Below, piece by piece: positions 27,053 to 36,077 of a stretch of DNA of 64,000 bases (positions within the stretch are counted from its first letter, which is position 1; each line of letters begins with the position of its first letter). Under the pieces are notes generated by a model. The model was not told where the DNA came from, did no database searches, and saw only the letters and a list, made by a program, of their open reading frames with translations. The position numbers were made by a program, and so were the translations under genes. Source of the DNA: Gemmatimonadota bacterium (GTDB taxonomy: Bacteria > Gemmatimonadota > Gemmatimonadetes > Longimicrobiales > Gaopeijiaceae); contig JACQVF010000072.1 in assembly GCA_016209885.1 (NCBI GenBank), positions 22,846-86,845 of the forward strand, given 5' to 3'.

Positions 27053-27559
27053 GTGGTGGACGGGAGGAACGACGTTGCGCGTGACGCGGAGGTGAACTTG
27101 GGAACGGGCGCAGACGATCCGGGCGCCGGGGGTGCGGCCCCTGAGGCGCGGCGGATTCGGGTTCTCGTGGCGAAGCCGGGACTGGACGGTCACGACCGGG
27201 GCGCGAAGGTGATCGCGAACGCGTTCCGGGATGCGGGCTTCGAGGTCATCTACACGGGACTTCACCAGACGCCGGAGATGGTGGTGAATACGGCGGTGCA
27301 GGAGGACGTGGACGTGGTGGCGCTGTCCATTCTGTCGGGTGCGCACATGACGCTGTTCCCGCGGGTGATCGAGCTCCTGCGGGAGGCGGGGATGGAGCAC
27401 GTGCTCCTGACGGGTGGCGGGATCATCGCGACGGAAGACATGGAGCGGCTCCAGGGGATGGGCGCGGGGCGGCTGTTCGGGCCGGGCACGTCCACGCAGG
27501 AGGCGGTGGAGTACATCCGCGGGTGGTACGCGGATCATGGGCGCAAGGTGGGGGTTTGA
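27053..27559 (+). CDS. Methylmalonyl-CoA mutase small (B12-binding) subunit
   Basis: The 168-residue cobalamin-binding flavodoxin-like domain has [10 protein letters not shown] with the axial ligand His47, [21 protein letters not shown] and [12 protein letters not shown]. This is the lower-ligand DxHxxG...SxL...GG set of mutase B12 domains. It complements the large subunit at 23430, from which it is separated by a HAD and an MBL gene. Residues 1-32 are a non-conserved leader, so GTG 27053 or 27056 may be the true start. It ends 10 nt before the carboxyltransferase gene. Confidence 0.93.
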   Translation: MVDGRNDVARDAEVNLGTGADDPGAGGAAPEARRIRVLVAKPGLDGHDRGAKVIANAFRDAGFEVIYTGLHQTPEMVVNTAVQEDVDVVALSILSGAHMTLFPRVIELLREAGMEHVLLTGGGIIATEDMERLQGMGAGRLFGPGTSTQEAVEYIRGWYADHGRKVGV

Positions 27560-27569
27560 TGCGGGCGCC

Positions 27570-29243
27570 GTGGTGGGCGCCGGAAGCCCTGGGGTGAGCC
27601 GGGCGGTGCACGAAGGGGCCGGCGCGCCGCGGTCGAGCCGTCTTCGCGAGCTGGCGGATCGTCTTCTCGAGCTGCGTGCGGAGCTCAAGCTTGGCGGCGG
27701 GGACAGCAGGATCCGGCGCCAGCACGAGCAGGGGAAGCTCACGGCGCGGGAGCGGCTCGAGCGCTTGCTGGATCCCGGGGCGCCGTTCTTGGAGATCGGG
27801 CTGCTGGTAGCGTACGACCAGTACGAGGGTCAGGCGCCGGCGGCCGGGGTGGTGACCGGCGTGGGCGTCATCGAGGGTCGCGAGGTGGTGGTGGTGGCGA
27901 ACGACGCGACGGTCAAGGCGGGCTCCTGGTGGCCGGAGACGATCAAGAAGATGCTCCGGGCGCAGGAGATCGCGATGCGGTGTCGTGTGCCCATCATCTA
28001 CCTGGTGGACTCCGCGGGGGTGAACCTTCCGTATCAGGGCGGAGTCTTTCCTGGCCAGTACGGCGCGAGCCGGATCTTCTACTACAACTCGGTGATGCGG
28101 CGCTACCTCCGCGTGCCGCAGCTCGCCGCGGTGATGGGGCCGTGCATCGCGGGCGGCGCGTACCTGCCCGCGCTCTCGGACGCCATCGTGATGGTGGAGG
28201 GCACGAGCTTCATGGGGTTGGGCGGCCCGAATCTCGTGAAGGGTGCCACGGGTCGGACGGTGGATGCGGAGGATCTGGGCGGTGCGTACGTGCACACCGT
28301 GATCAGCGGGGTCGCGCACCACCGCGTACCCGACGACGAGACCTGCGCCGGGAAGCTCCGCCAGCTTGTCGCCGAGCTACCCACTAGTCCCGGCGCGAGA
28401 AACCTGCCCGTCGAGTTGGCGGTGGCGCCGGCGCTCGCGCCCGAGCTCGTCTACGATCTCATTCCGGACGATCACCGCCAGAGCTACGACATGCGCAGGG
28501 TGCTGGCCACCTTCCTGGACGGGCGGCCGCTGGACGAGTTCCAGCCGGAGCACGCGCCTGAGGTCCTCTGCGCCACCGCGTGGTTGGATGGCACGACAGT
28601 CGGGGTCATCGCGAACCTGAGGGAGATGTTTCGAGATCCGGCGAGTGGGCCGCCGCGCTTCGGCGGGATCATCTACACGGAGAGCGCAGAGAAGGTGGCT
28701 TACTTCATCGACGTGATGGACCGTCACCGGACGCCGATCCTGTTCGTACAGGACGTCTCCGGGTTCATGGTGGGCCCGGAGGCGGAGCGCTCGGGCATCA
28801 TCCGAGCGGGCGCGCGCTTCGTGGAGGCGATGGCCACGGCCACGGTGCCGAAGCTGGTGCTAACCGTGAATCACGCCTCCGGCGCGGGCTATTACGCCAT
28901 GGCGGGCCAAGGCTTCGACCCGGACTTCATCTTCACGTGGCCGACGGGCCGGATGGGCGTCATGGAAGGGGAGAGCGCGGTCATGGCGCTGTTCAGCGCG
29001 CAGCTCGACGAGCTCAAGGCGCAGAGACAGGAGCCGGCCGAGGAGCTCAGGGCGCGCATGGACGCGGTGCGCGCCGAGTACGAGCGTCAGCTCGACGCGC
29101 GCTATGCCGCTGCGCGTGGCTTCGTGGACGACGTGCTTCTGCCGGAGGAGACACGGGACGCGCTGATCCTGGCGCTCCGCGCCGCGTTGAGCAACCCCGG
29201 CCCGCACTTGGGTCCCTTCACTCTTCCCGTGGAGGGCGCGTAA
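27570..29243 (+). CDS. Acyl-CoA carboxylase carboxyltransferase (beta) subunit
   Basis: The ~557-residue protein has two crotonase-like carboxyltransferase halves. The N half contains LTARERLERLLDPG, YLVDSAGVNLPYQ and GPCIAGGAYLPALSDA. The C half contains FGGIIYTESAEKVAYFID, ILFVQDVSGFMVG, NHASGAGYYAMAGQ and GRMGVMEGESAV. The pattern is closest to methylcrotonyl- or geranyl-CoA carboxylase beta chains (LiuB/AtuC), and propionyl-CoA carboxylase is a less likely alternative. It transfers carboxyl from carboxybiotin to acyl-CoA. No biotin carboxylase/BCCP subunit is in the window. The start is uncertain (GTG 27570, 27573 or 27594). Confidence 0.88.
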   Translation: MVGAGSPGVSRAVHEGAGAPRSSRLRELADRLLELRAELKLGGGDSRIRRQHEQGKLTARERLERLLDPGAPFLEIGLLVAYDQYEGQAPAAGVVTGVGVIEGREVVVVANDATVKAGSWWPETIKKMLRAQEIAMRCRVPIIYLVDSAGVNLPYQGGVFPGQYGASRIFYYNSVMRRYLRVPQLAAVMGPCIAGGAYLPALSDAIVMVEGTSFMGLGGPNLVKGATGRTVDAEDLGGAYVHTVISGVAHHRVPDDETCAGKLRQLVAELPTSPGARNLPVELAVAPALAPELVYDLIPDDHRQSYDMRRVLATFLDGRPLDEFQPEHAPEVLCATAWLDGTTVGVIANLREMFRDPASGPPRFGGIIYTESAEKVAYFIDVMDRHRTPILFVQDVSGFMVGPEAERSGIIRAGARFVEAMATATVPKLVLTVNHASGAGYYAMAGQGFDPDFIFTWPTGRMGVMEGESAVMALFSAQLDELKAQRQEPAEELRARMDAVRAEYERQLDARYAAARGFVDDVLLPEETRDALILALRAALSNPGPHLGPFTLPVEGA

Positions 29244-29983
29244 TGGTCCGGGGCGCTCTCGCCTGGTGGCGCCTCCGGGCCGCGCTGGCGCTGGCCGTGC
29301 CCGCGGCCGCCGGCGCGTGCGCCGAGCGCGGCGATGAGGCGGTGCACGAGCCGCCGGCAGTGGACCTGCGGGCGCTCGCGCCGCGAGTCATGATCGGGAG
29401 CCCCGGCGAGATGGAGGTCGTCCCGGGCGACTCCCTGGTCCTGCGTCTTACCATGCTGAACGCCTTCGACATGGGTCCCCCGGGTCCCGGACACCTGGTC
29501 GTGGCCGTGGGCGATCGCATCGTGGATCACTACTCGGCGTCCGAGCCGGTGGTGCTGCGCGATCTTCCGCCCGGGTGCCATCTCCTCCGTGTGGCGGTGG
29601 TGGAGGCCTCCGGGCGCACGCTGGACACGCCGGGCTCCCTGGACTTCCGCAATGTTTGCGTTGGGGAGCGGGGTCGGCCTGTGGCGCCCTCCGGTACGCC
29701 TATCCTATTCAGCAGTGCGCCGCGCGATTCCGCGGCGGTCGCGCCGGGGGACAGCCTGTTTGTCGATTTCCGCGTCTCGGGCGCGGTCCTGAGTCCGGAC
29801 AACTATCGGGTCCGCTGGCAGTGGGACGAGCGTGCGGGCGAGCTCGCTGAGCCGGGGCCGCTCTGGATCAAGGAAGGACTCGAGGCGGGAGTGCACCGCC
29901 TGCACCTTGAGCTCGTGGGTTCACCTGACCAGCCCGCCGGGGTCCCGGTGATCGAGCGGACCGTGACCATAGAGGTCCCGTGA
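29243..29983 (+). CDS. Predicted exported lipoprotein, unknown function
   Basis: The 246-residue protein has a signal peptide and a Cys in [11 protein letters not shown] (~residue 26) that could be lipidated, although the lipobox lacks the usual Leu at -3. The mature part looks like two beta-sandwich modules, each beginning with a V.PGDSL+L or [10 protein letters not shown] segment. The ATG shares its A with the carboxyltransferase stop, and the 3' end overlaps atuA by GTGA, so it is co-translated with acyl-CoA genes. I recognise no family. An exported protein in this operon is odd. Confidence 0.65.
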   Translation: MVRGALAWWRLRAALALAVPAAAGACAERGDEAVHEPPAVDLRALAPRVMIGSPGEMEVVPGDSLVLRLTMLNAFDMGPPGPGHLVVAVGDRIVDHYSASEPVVLRDLPPGCHLLRVAVVEASGRTLDTPGSLDFRNVCVGERGRPVAPSGTPILFSSAPRDSAAVAPGDSLFVDFRVSGAVLSPDNYRVRWQWDERAGELAEPGPLWIKEGLEAGVHRLHLELVGSPDQPAGVPVIERTVTIEVP

Positions 29984-31368
29984 GCGGTGTGCCGGGGCGG
30001 TCCACGATCCGCGTCGCGGGGGGGCAGGGCTTCTGGGGCGACGACCTCGAAGCGCCAGTCCGCCAGGTAGAGGGCGGTCCCATCGATTACCTGATGCTGG
30101 ACTACCTGGCTGAGGTCACAATGTCGATCCTCCAGAAGCAGCGCGCGCGGGACCCCGACGCGGGCTACGCCCGGGATTTTGTGCCACTCATGGAGCGGAT
30201 CTTCCCGGTTTGTGCGGAGCGGGGGATCCGGGTGGTGACGAACGCCGGGGGCGTCAATCCGGAGGCGTGTGCCCGCGCGCTGGTGGAGGCCGGGCGCGCC
30301 GCCGGCGCGGGTGGCCGGGCCTGCGTGGGCATGGTGGCGGGCGACGACCTCATGGATCGGCTGGACCCGCTCCTGGCGGCGGGCCACGAGCTCAGGAACC
30401 TGGAGACCGGTGAGCCACTCGCGAGCGTGAGAGACCGGATCGAGAGCGCGAACGCGTACCTGGGCGCCGGCCCCATCGTGGAGGCGCTGCGCCGCGGGGC
30501 ACACCTGGTGGTGACGGGCCGCGCCACGGATACGGCGCTCACGTATGCGCCCATGATCCACGAGTTCGGCTGGGCCGGGGACGCGTACGACCAGCTCGGC
30601 TCCGGAGTCGTTGCGGGCCACATCAACGAGTGTGGCGCCCAGTGCACGGGGGGGAACTGCCAGGTGGAGTGGTGGACGCTGCCCGACCCGGCCGGCGTGG
30701 GCTACCCGATCATCGAGGCGGAGTCCGGAGGTGGGTTCACCGTCACCAAGCATCCCGGGACGGGCGGGCGCATCACGCCGGCGGTCGTCGCGGAGCAGCT
30801 CGTCTACGAGATGGGCGATCCCGCCAACTACATCACCCCCGACGTAATCGCCGACTTCACGACGATTCACTTGGAGGCCGTGGGGGAGGATCGCGTGCGC
30901 GTGTTCGGCGTGCGAGGCCGGCCGCCGACGGATCAGCTCAAGGTGTCCATCGCCTACATGGCGGGGTACAAGGCCGTGGGTACGCTCGTCTACTCCTGGC
31001 CCGACGCCGTCGAGAAGGCGCGCCTCGCCGATCGCGTCCTCCGCGAGCGGCTGGACCGCCTCGGGCTCCGCTTCGCGGAGATCCGCACCGAGCTGATAGG
31101 GTGGAACGCGACGCACGGACCGCTGGCGGGGGCGCCGGACCCGGAGGCTCCCGAGGTGGAGTTCCGGATCGCGGTACGCGGCCAGGATCGGGAAGCGGTC
31201 GAGCGCTTCACCCGCGAGATCGCGCCTCTCGTGCTGAACGGCCCGCCTACGGTAACGGGGTTCGCAGGCGGACGGCCACGGGCTCAGGAGATCATGGCGT
31301 ACTGGCCAGCCCTCATTCCCAAGAGCGAGGTCTATCCCCACCTGCGCGTGGAGGTGCTCGAGGTATGA
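29980..31368 (+). CDS. atuA: AtuA-like (DUF1446) acyclic terpene utilisation protein
   Basis: The 462-residue protein matches the DUF1446/AtuA core. Marks include a start at [57 protein letters not shown] and [15 protein letters not shown]. AtuA is required for citronellol/geraniol use in Pseudomonas, but its reaction is not established. Here the protein stops after the core and the usual C-terminal domain is a separate gene starting at 31365 (ATGA overlap). GTG 29980 overlaps the lipoprotein stop. Confidence 0.88.
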   Translation: MSGVPGRSTIRVAGGQGFWGDDLEAPVRQVEGGPIDYLMLDYLAEVTMSILQKQRARDPDAGYARDFVPLMERIFPVCAERGIRVVTNAGGVNPEACARALVEAGRAAGAGGRACVGMVAGDDLMDRLDPLLAAGHELRNLETGEPLASVRDRIESANAYLGAGPIVEALRRGAHLVVTGRATDTALTYAPMIHEFGWAGDAYDQLGSGVVAGHINECGAQCTGGNCQVEWWTLPDPAGVGYPIIEAESGGGFTVTKHPGTGGRITPAVVAEQLVYEMGDPANYITPDVIADFTTIHLEAVGEDRVRVFGVRGRPPTDQLKVSIAYMAGYKAVGTLVYSWPDAVEKARLADRVLRERLDRLGLRFAEIRTELIGWNATHGPLAGAPDPEAPEVEFRIAVRGQDREAVERFTREIAPLVLNGPPTVTGFAGGRPRAQEIMAYWPALIPKSEVYPHLRVEVLEV

Positions 31369-31841
31369 GGCGAGGCGCCGGCACCGAAGGTACGGACCGA
31401 AGCCGCCGGGAGCGGCGGCCTCAGCAGCGCGCGGAGGGCGGGACGACAAGGCGCATCCCCCTCGTTCACCTGGCGCACGCGCGCTCCGGCGACAAGGGCG
31501 ATACGGTGAACATCGGCCTCATCGCCTACGATGCGGAGCATTACAAGCTCCTACGGCGCGAGGTCACCGCGCGGCGGGTGAAGGCGCACTTCGGACCACT
31601 GGTCCGTGGCGATGTTGTGCGCTACGAGCTGCCGAACCTGTGCGCGCTGAACTTTCTCCTCCACAACGCGCTGGACGGCGGGGGCACGGTCTCCCTCATG
31701 ACGGACGCCCAGGGAAAGACGTTCAGCTCGGCGCTCCTGCGCATGGAGATCGAGGTTCCCGACGAGGTCGCGCGCACCGTGGCGGGTCGCGGACGTGTGC
31801 CGCGGGAGGCGCCGGGGCACGCTGCGGGGAGGGCGCCATGA
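31365..31841 (+). CDS. AtuA C-terminal (ferredoxin-fold) domain as separate protein
   Basis: The 158-residue protein has a ~30-residue charged leader, then [40 protein letters not shown] and [17 protein letters not shown]. These match the C-terminal domain that is fused to AtuA in many bacteria. The ATG overlaps the atuA stop and its own stop overlaps the crotonase start, so the core and this domain should be made in matched amounts and probably form one complex. The catalytic role is unknown. Confidence 0.8.
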   Translation: MRRGAGTEGTDRSRRERRPQQRAEGGTTRRIPLVHLAHARSGDKGDTVNIGLIAYDAEHYKLLRREVTARRVKAHFGPLVRGDVVRYELPNLCALNFLLHNALDGGGTVSLMTDAQGKTFSSALLRMEIEVPDEVARTVAGRGRVPREAPGHAAGRAP

Positions 31842-32605
31842 GCGGCGGCGTCGTGGAGTACGCGGTGGACGGCGGAGTGGCCACCGTCCTCATGAACCGG
31901 CCGGGCAAGCGGAACGCCTTGAGTGCAGAGCTCGTGTGGGAGATGAGCGCCGCCTTCGACCGGGCGCGCGATGACCGGGCCGCGCGGGTCGTGGTGCTGC
32001 GCGGGGCAGGCCCGGACTTCTGCGCGGGTGCGGACCTGGATGAGCTGGCTCGCGTCGCGGAGCAGGGGGCCGAGGCCAATCTGGCCGACGCGGACGTGAT
32101 GGGCCGCCTGTTCCTGCGCATCCGGCGGCTGCCGCAACCCGTGATCGCGGCCGTGCATGGGCGCGCGCTGGGAGGCGGCTGCGGCCTGGCGACCGCCTGC
32201 GACCTCGTGCTCGCGGCGGCGGACGCGGAGCTCGGCTACCCCGAGGTGCGCATCGGGTTCGTACCCGCGCTGGTGATGACGTTTCTCCGGCGCAAGCTCC
32301 CGGAGGGCCGCGCGTTCGAGCTCATGGCGCGGGGCGACCGGATCGGCGCGGCGGAGGCGGAGCGCGTGGGGCTCGTGAACCGCGTGTATCCCGCCGAGTC
32401 GTTCCACGACGATGTGGCCGCCTATGCAGTCGATCTCGCGTCGCGGCCGCGGACGGCCCTCGCGCTCACGAAGCGGCTGCTCTACGGGCTTGAGGGCGTG
32501 GGGCTCGAGGAGGGAATCGCCCGCGGATCGGAGGTGAACGCGCTCGCGCGCCAGACGCGGGAGTTCCGGGAGGGCGTGCGCGCGTTCCTGGAGCGTCGCC
32601 GGTGA
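31838..32605 (+). CDS. Crotonase-family enoyl-CoA hydratase, LiuC/AtuE-like
   Basis: The 255-residue crotonase has the CoA-binding FCAGADLDEL and the oxyanion-hole region RALGGGCGLATACDLVLAAA. The first catalytic Glu of standard hydratases (GGGCE) is Gly here, while the second is kept in GYPEVRIGFVPA. PA instead of PGGGGTQ after VRIGF is typical of methylglutaconyl-CoA or isohexenylglutaconyl-CoA hydratases. Together with AtuA and the carboxyltransferase this suggests a branched acyl-CoA carboxylation-hydration route. Start and stop overlap both neighbours by 4 nt. Confidence 0.85.
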   Translation: MSGGVVEYAVDGGVATVLMNRPGKRNALSAELVWEMSAAFDRARDDRAARVVVLRGAGPDFCAGADLDELARVAEQGAEANLADADVMGRLFLRIRRLPQPVIAAVHGRALGGGCGLATACDLVLAAADAELGYPEVRIGFVPALVMTFLRRKLPEGRAFELMARGDRIGAAEAERVGLVNRVYPAESFHDDVAAYAVDLASRPRTALALTKRLLYGLEGVGLEEGIARGSEVNALARQTREFREGVRAFLERRR

Positions 32606-32841
32606 TACTGCTCGACCGTTCCCGCCGGGGACCGGACCGCTATCTCACGTGGAAAGTGCGGGCGTTCTGGCTCGGTGCCGTGCTCGGCGTGCTTGGCATG
32701 TTCCTGGAGAGCGTGTGGCTCACCGCACCGGCCATCCTCGTGCTCCTGGTGGGCGTTTTCCTGCGCTTCTTCCGCGAGCCGCGCGGCGGGGCAGCTCTCC
32801 CGCGGACGCAGAGTGGCGGACCGCCGGGAGGCGCGGGATGA
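32602..32841 (+). CDS. Small two-helix membrane protein, unknown
   Basis: The 79-residue protein has two adjacent hydrophobic helices (~23-41 and ~44-60) followed by a basic FFREPRGG segment and a Gly/Pro-rich tail. GTG 32602 overlaps the crotonase stop, and its TGA overlaps the next ATG, so it is translated as part of the operon. No family is recognised. Confidence 0.65.
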   Translation: MILLDRSRRGPDRYLTWKVRAFWLGAVLGVLGMFLESVWLTAPAILVLLVGVFLRFFREPRGGAALPRTQSGGPPGGAG

Positions 32842-34109
32842 CCCGCCGCCCCGGGGCAGCGCCCGCCGGGCAAGAGGGACCGTTACTGGCCCCGCGCGGG
32901 GCGCGTCCGGGGTCCGCGAGGTTCTCCCTTTACGGCGTCCTCGCGCCCCTAGCTCTCTGTCTTCTTCTGGCGGCCGCAGGGCCGGCGCCGGCCGGGGCGC
33001 AGGTCTCGCCCGCCGATTCGGCGGCGGTGCTTCAGAGCGTCGCCGAGCGCCTCGAAGTGGAGGGTCGCCACGAGCTGGCGCGCGCCCTCTACGGGCTCAT
33101 CCTGGAGCGTTACGCCGGCACGCCCTCCGCTGCGGAGGCGGAGCGACACCTCACCTCGCTGCGCGGCCGGGAGGAGGAGGGCAGCGGCCGCGTCGAGCTC
33201 ATCGTCTGGAGCACGCTGTACGGCCTCTGGCTCGGCGTGGCCGTGCCCGCCGCCCTGGGCGCGGAGGAACCCGAGGCGTACGGCGCCGGACTGCTCGTGG
33301 GCGGGCCACTGGGCTTCATCGCCTCCCGCGCGTACAGCGACCGCGCGCGCCTCGGGGAAGGTCATGCCCGGGCCATCACCTTCGGGGGGATGTGGGGCAC
33401 CTGGCAGGGCCTGGGATGGCGTGAGGTGCTGGACCTCGGCACCCGCACGACCCGCTACTGCTCCGGGCCCGGCGATTCGCAGCCGTGCTACGAAGACGAA
33501 GAGGCGTCCTCCGAGGTCGTCATCCGGGCCATGCTCCTGGGTGGCCTCGCCGGCCTGGGCACCGGGGCGATGCTCGCGCGCTCTCGATCCATCACCGCCG
33601 GGACCGCGACCGCCGTGAACTTCGGGGCGCTGTGGGGGACGTGGTACGGCGTGGCAACCTCGATCCTCTTCGATATCGAGGGCGACGAGGCGCTCGCGCT
33701 AACGCTCCTGGGAGGGAACGCGGGGCTCGTGACCGCCGCGATCCTGGCGCCTCGCTGGGACCTCAGCCGGCCGCGCGCCCGGCTCATCAGCATCGCCGGG
33801 GTCGCCGGTCTCGTGGGAGGCTTCGGCCTCGATCTCATCCTCCAGCCCGAAAGCGAACGGACGGCCATCCTCCTGCCCATGCTCGGGAGCGCCGCGGGGC
33901 TCGCCATCGGCGCTGCCTGGTCTCGGGGGCAGGACCGGCGCGGAGAGGGGGTTCCAGAAAGCCCCGGCGCGGCACTGCTCGAGATCCGCGACGGCCGCCT
34001 GCGGCTCGACCTCCCGCTGCCGCTGCCCGCGGCGCTGCCCGTCGAGCGCGCGAGCGGCCGTGGTTGGGAGGTGGGAGCCCGCCTCACGCTCCTCGACGCG
34101 CGCTTCTGA
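32838..34109 (+). CDS. Exported/membrane protein with glycine-rich helices, unknown
   Basis: The 423-residue protein has an N-terminal hydrophobic segment (LYGVLAPLALCLLLAAAGPA, ~31-50) ending AGAQ, which fits a signal peptide. A TPR-like pair of helices follows (~55-105), then repeated Gly/Ala-rich hydrophobic segments (GLLVGGPLGFIAS, AMLLGGLAGLGTGAMLA, LLGGNAGLVTAAILA, IAGVAGLVGGFGLDLIL). The repeats recur about every 55-60 residues with the framing FGG(M/L)WGTW. The C-terminus is strand-like and ends TLLDARF. I recognise no family. ATG 32838 overlaps the preceding small gene. Confidence 0.65.
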   Translation: MTRRPGAAPAGQEGPLLAPRGARPGSARFSLYGVLAPLALCLLLAAAGPAPAGAQVSPADSAAVLQSVAERLEVEGRHELARALYGLILERYAGTPSAAEAERHLTSLRGREEEGSGRVELIVWSTLYGLWLGVAVPAALGAEEPEAYGAGLLVGGPLGFIASRAYSDRARLGEGHARAITFGGMWGTWQGLGWREVLDLGTRTTRYCSGPGDSQPCYEDEEASSEVVIRAMLLGGLAGLGTGAMLARSRSITAGTATAVNFGALWGTWYGVATSILFDIEGDEALALTLLGGNAGLVTAAILAPRWDLSRPRARLISIAGVAGLVGGFGLDLILQPESERTAILLPMLGSAAGLAIGAAWSRGQDRRGEGVPESPGAALLEIRDGRLRLDLPLPLPAALPVERASGRGWEVGARLTLLDARF

Positions 34110-34229
34110 ACGGGCGGCGGCCGACCCGGGCCGTCATGTCCGGGCCCCAGCCGTCCGCCTACCGTGGGCACAGGAGCTCACCGTCCCGAGCCCGGATCCG
34201 GCTACCGCGCCTCGATCCTCAGGCTGCTC

Positions 34230-36065
34230 GTGAATCTCGATACGCCCAAGAGGGTTGCAGCGCCCGTGCCCACCCTCCAGGACGCCCGGCACGCACTCCG
34301 CGCGTTCTTCGGCTACGGAGATTTCCGTGGCGCCCAGGAGGCGGCGATCACGGCCGTGCTCGCAGGACGCGACGTGCTCGTGGTGATGCCCACCGGCGGC
34401 GGCAAGAGCATTTGCTACCAGGTCCCCGCTGCGGTGCTGGCGGGCGTCACCCTGGTCGTGAGCCCCCTCATCTCCCTCATGAAGGACCAGGTCGACGCGC
34501 TCGCGGCCGTGAAGCTCCCGGCCACGTTCATCAATTCGTCCATCACGGCCTCGGAGATCCGGCATCGGCTCGCGGCGGCACGCCGGGGGGACGTGAAGCT
34601 GCTGTACGTGGCGCCGGAGCGATTCGACTCGGCCCAGTTCCGGGACGCGCTGCGCGAGCTGGAGGTCGCGCTGCTCGCGGTAGATGAGGCACACTGTATC
34701 TCGATCTGGGGCCATGACTTCCGGCCGAGTTACCTCCGCCTGGGCGCCGTGCGTGCCGCCTTCGCGTGCCCGGCTATTGCCCTGACTGCGACGGCGACCC
34801 CGCGCGTCCGCCGAGACATTGTGCGCTATCTGCGCCTGCGGCGGCCTGCCCAGCTCGTGCGTGGATTCGACCGACGGAACTTGCGGTGGTACGTGGCCGC
34901 CCCCCGGGATGAGGCGGAGAAAGCCGCGTTGCTCGAGCGCTTGGTTCGTGAGACAAGCGGCTCGGGCATCGTGTATGCGGCCACGCGCAAGTCGGTGGAG
35001 ACGGTTCGGCGGCGCCTCGCGCGTCTCGGCATCGCCGTGGACGCGTACCATGCGGGGCTCGCAGACGCGGACCGCGAGCGCGTACAGGAAGCGTTCATGG
35101 CGGGCACGACCCGCGTGGTCGTGGCCACGAATGCGTTCGGGATGGGGATCGACAAGCCGGATGTTCGGCTCGTCGTCCACTACCAGACGGCGGGAAGCCT
35201 TGAGGCGTACTACCAGGAGGCGGGGCGTGCCGGAAGGGATGGGATGCCGGCGGACTGTGTTCTTCTCCACCGGTATGCCGATCGCTTCACGCACGAGTTC
35301 CTCATCGACCAGAGCTTCCCGGAGCCGGAGCTCGTCAAGCGCGGGCACCGCGCTCTGCACGAGGCCGCAGGCCCCGACGGCTTCCTCGCCGCGGCGCCGC
35401 GGGCTCTTCTGGGAGCGGTCGTGGGGATCGGCACGGCACGGCGCGCGGATCCCGTGCTCCGCGTTCTCGAGCGGGCAGGCGCCGTTCGACGCCATCCGCC
35501 CGGCGCCCGCGGTCCCGCCCGGGTGCGGCTTCTGGCCCTGCCGGAGCGCATCCGCGCCGAGCTCGCAGGGGGGGACGCGGAGGCGGAGCTCGCGTTCCTG
35601 CGCGGGCTGTGGAAGGCCGCCGGCGGTCACGCGCTTTACCGAGGAACGGAGCTTCAGGGCTCGGTGCTCGGCGCGCTCGCGGGATCCTTTGAACGTGCCC
35701 GCCACCTGATGGAGCAACTGGCCCGCCGCAGCTTCCTGGAGTGGATCCCGCCCACTCCCCTGCGCGCCTGGCAGGTGGTGCTGGCGCCCGGCCGCGAGCG
35801 CATCGACTGGGCACGAGAATCGGCGCGGCGCCACGCCGAGCTCGAGAAGCTTCAACGGATGCAGGCATACGCCTATACCCCCGGGTGCCGCCGCGCCCAC
35901 ATCCTTCGCTACTTCGGTGATCCCGCTGCGATGAGCCGTTGCGACGGGTGCGACAACTGCCTGGGCGGCGCGCGCGCGATTCTTCCGGATGTGCCCACGC
36001 CGGCCGCGCGCTCGCTCGCCGCGCCGCGACGGCGCCGGCTTTCCCTGCGGTCCCCCCGCGCCTAG
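34230..36065 (+). CDS. recQ: RecQ-type ATP-dependent DNA helicase
   Basis: The ~611-residue superfamily-2 helicase has FGYGDFRGAQEAAI, Walker A PTGGGKS, the VDEAHCISIWGHDFRP box, ALTATATPRVRRDI, and TNAFGMGIDKPDVR with YYQEAGRAGRDG. The Zn-binding region has C.RAHILRYFGD and CDGCDNC near the C-terminus. There is no HRDC domain. RecQ unwinds 3'-5' in recombination and fork repair. The start is uncertain: GTG 34164, 34230 or 34266 are all in frame, and 34266 has an AAGAGGG 11 nt upstream. The gene stands apart in function from the acyl-CoA genes on both sides. Confidence 0.93.
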   Translation: MNLDTPKRVAAPVPTLQDARHALRAFFGYGDFRGAQEAAITAVLAGRDVLVVMPTGGGKSICYQVPAAVLAGVTLVVSPLISLMKDQVDALAAVKLPATFINSSITASEIRHRLAAARRGDVKLLYVAPERFDSAQFRDALRELEVALLAVDEAHCISIWGHDFRPSYLRLGAVRAAFACPAIALTATATPRVRRDIVRYLRLRRPAQLVRGFDRRNLRWYVAAPRDEAEKAALLERLVRETSGSGIVYAATRKSVETVRRRLARLGIAVDAYHAGLADADRERVQEAFMAGTTRVVVATNAFGMGIDKPDVRLVVHYQTAGSLEAYYQEAGRAGRDGMPADCVLLHRYADRFTHEFLIDQSFPEPELVKRGHRALHEAAGPDGFLAAAPRALLGAVVGIGTARRADPVLRVLERAGAVRRHPPGARGPARVRLLALPERIRAELAGGDAEAELAFLRGLWKAAGGHALYRGTELQGSVLGALAGSFERARHLMEQLARRSFLEWIPPTPLRAWQVVLAPGRERIDWARESARRHAELEKLQRMQAYAYTPGCRRAHILRYFGDPAAMSRCDGCDNCLGGARAILPDVPTPAARSLAAPRRRRLSLRSPRA

Positions 36066-36077
36066 GTTATCCCGTTA

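Noticed and set aside
27570..29243. Propionyl-CoA carboxylase beta chain as the definite assignment
   Set aside because: Proximity to the mutase would favour it, but the motif pattern is closer to methylcrotonyl/geranyl-type carboxyltransferases and AtuA lies downstream, so only the general family was called.
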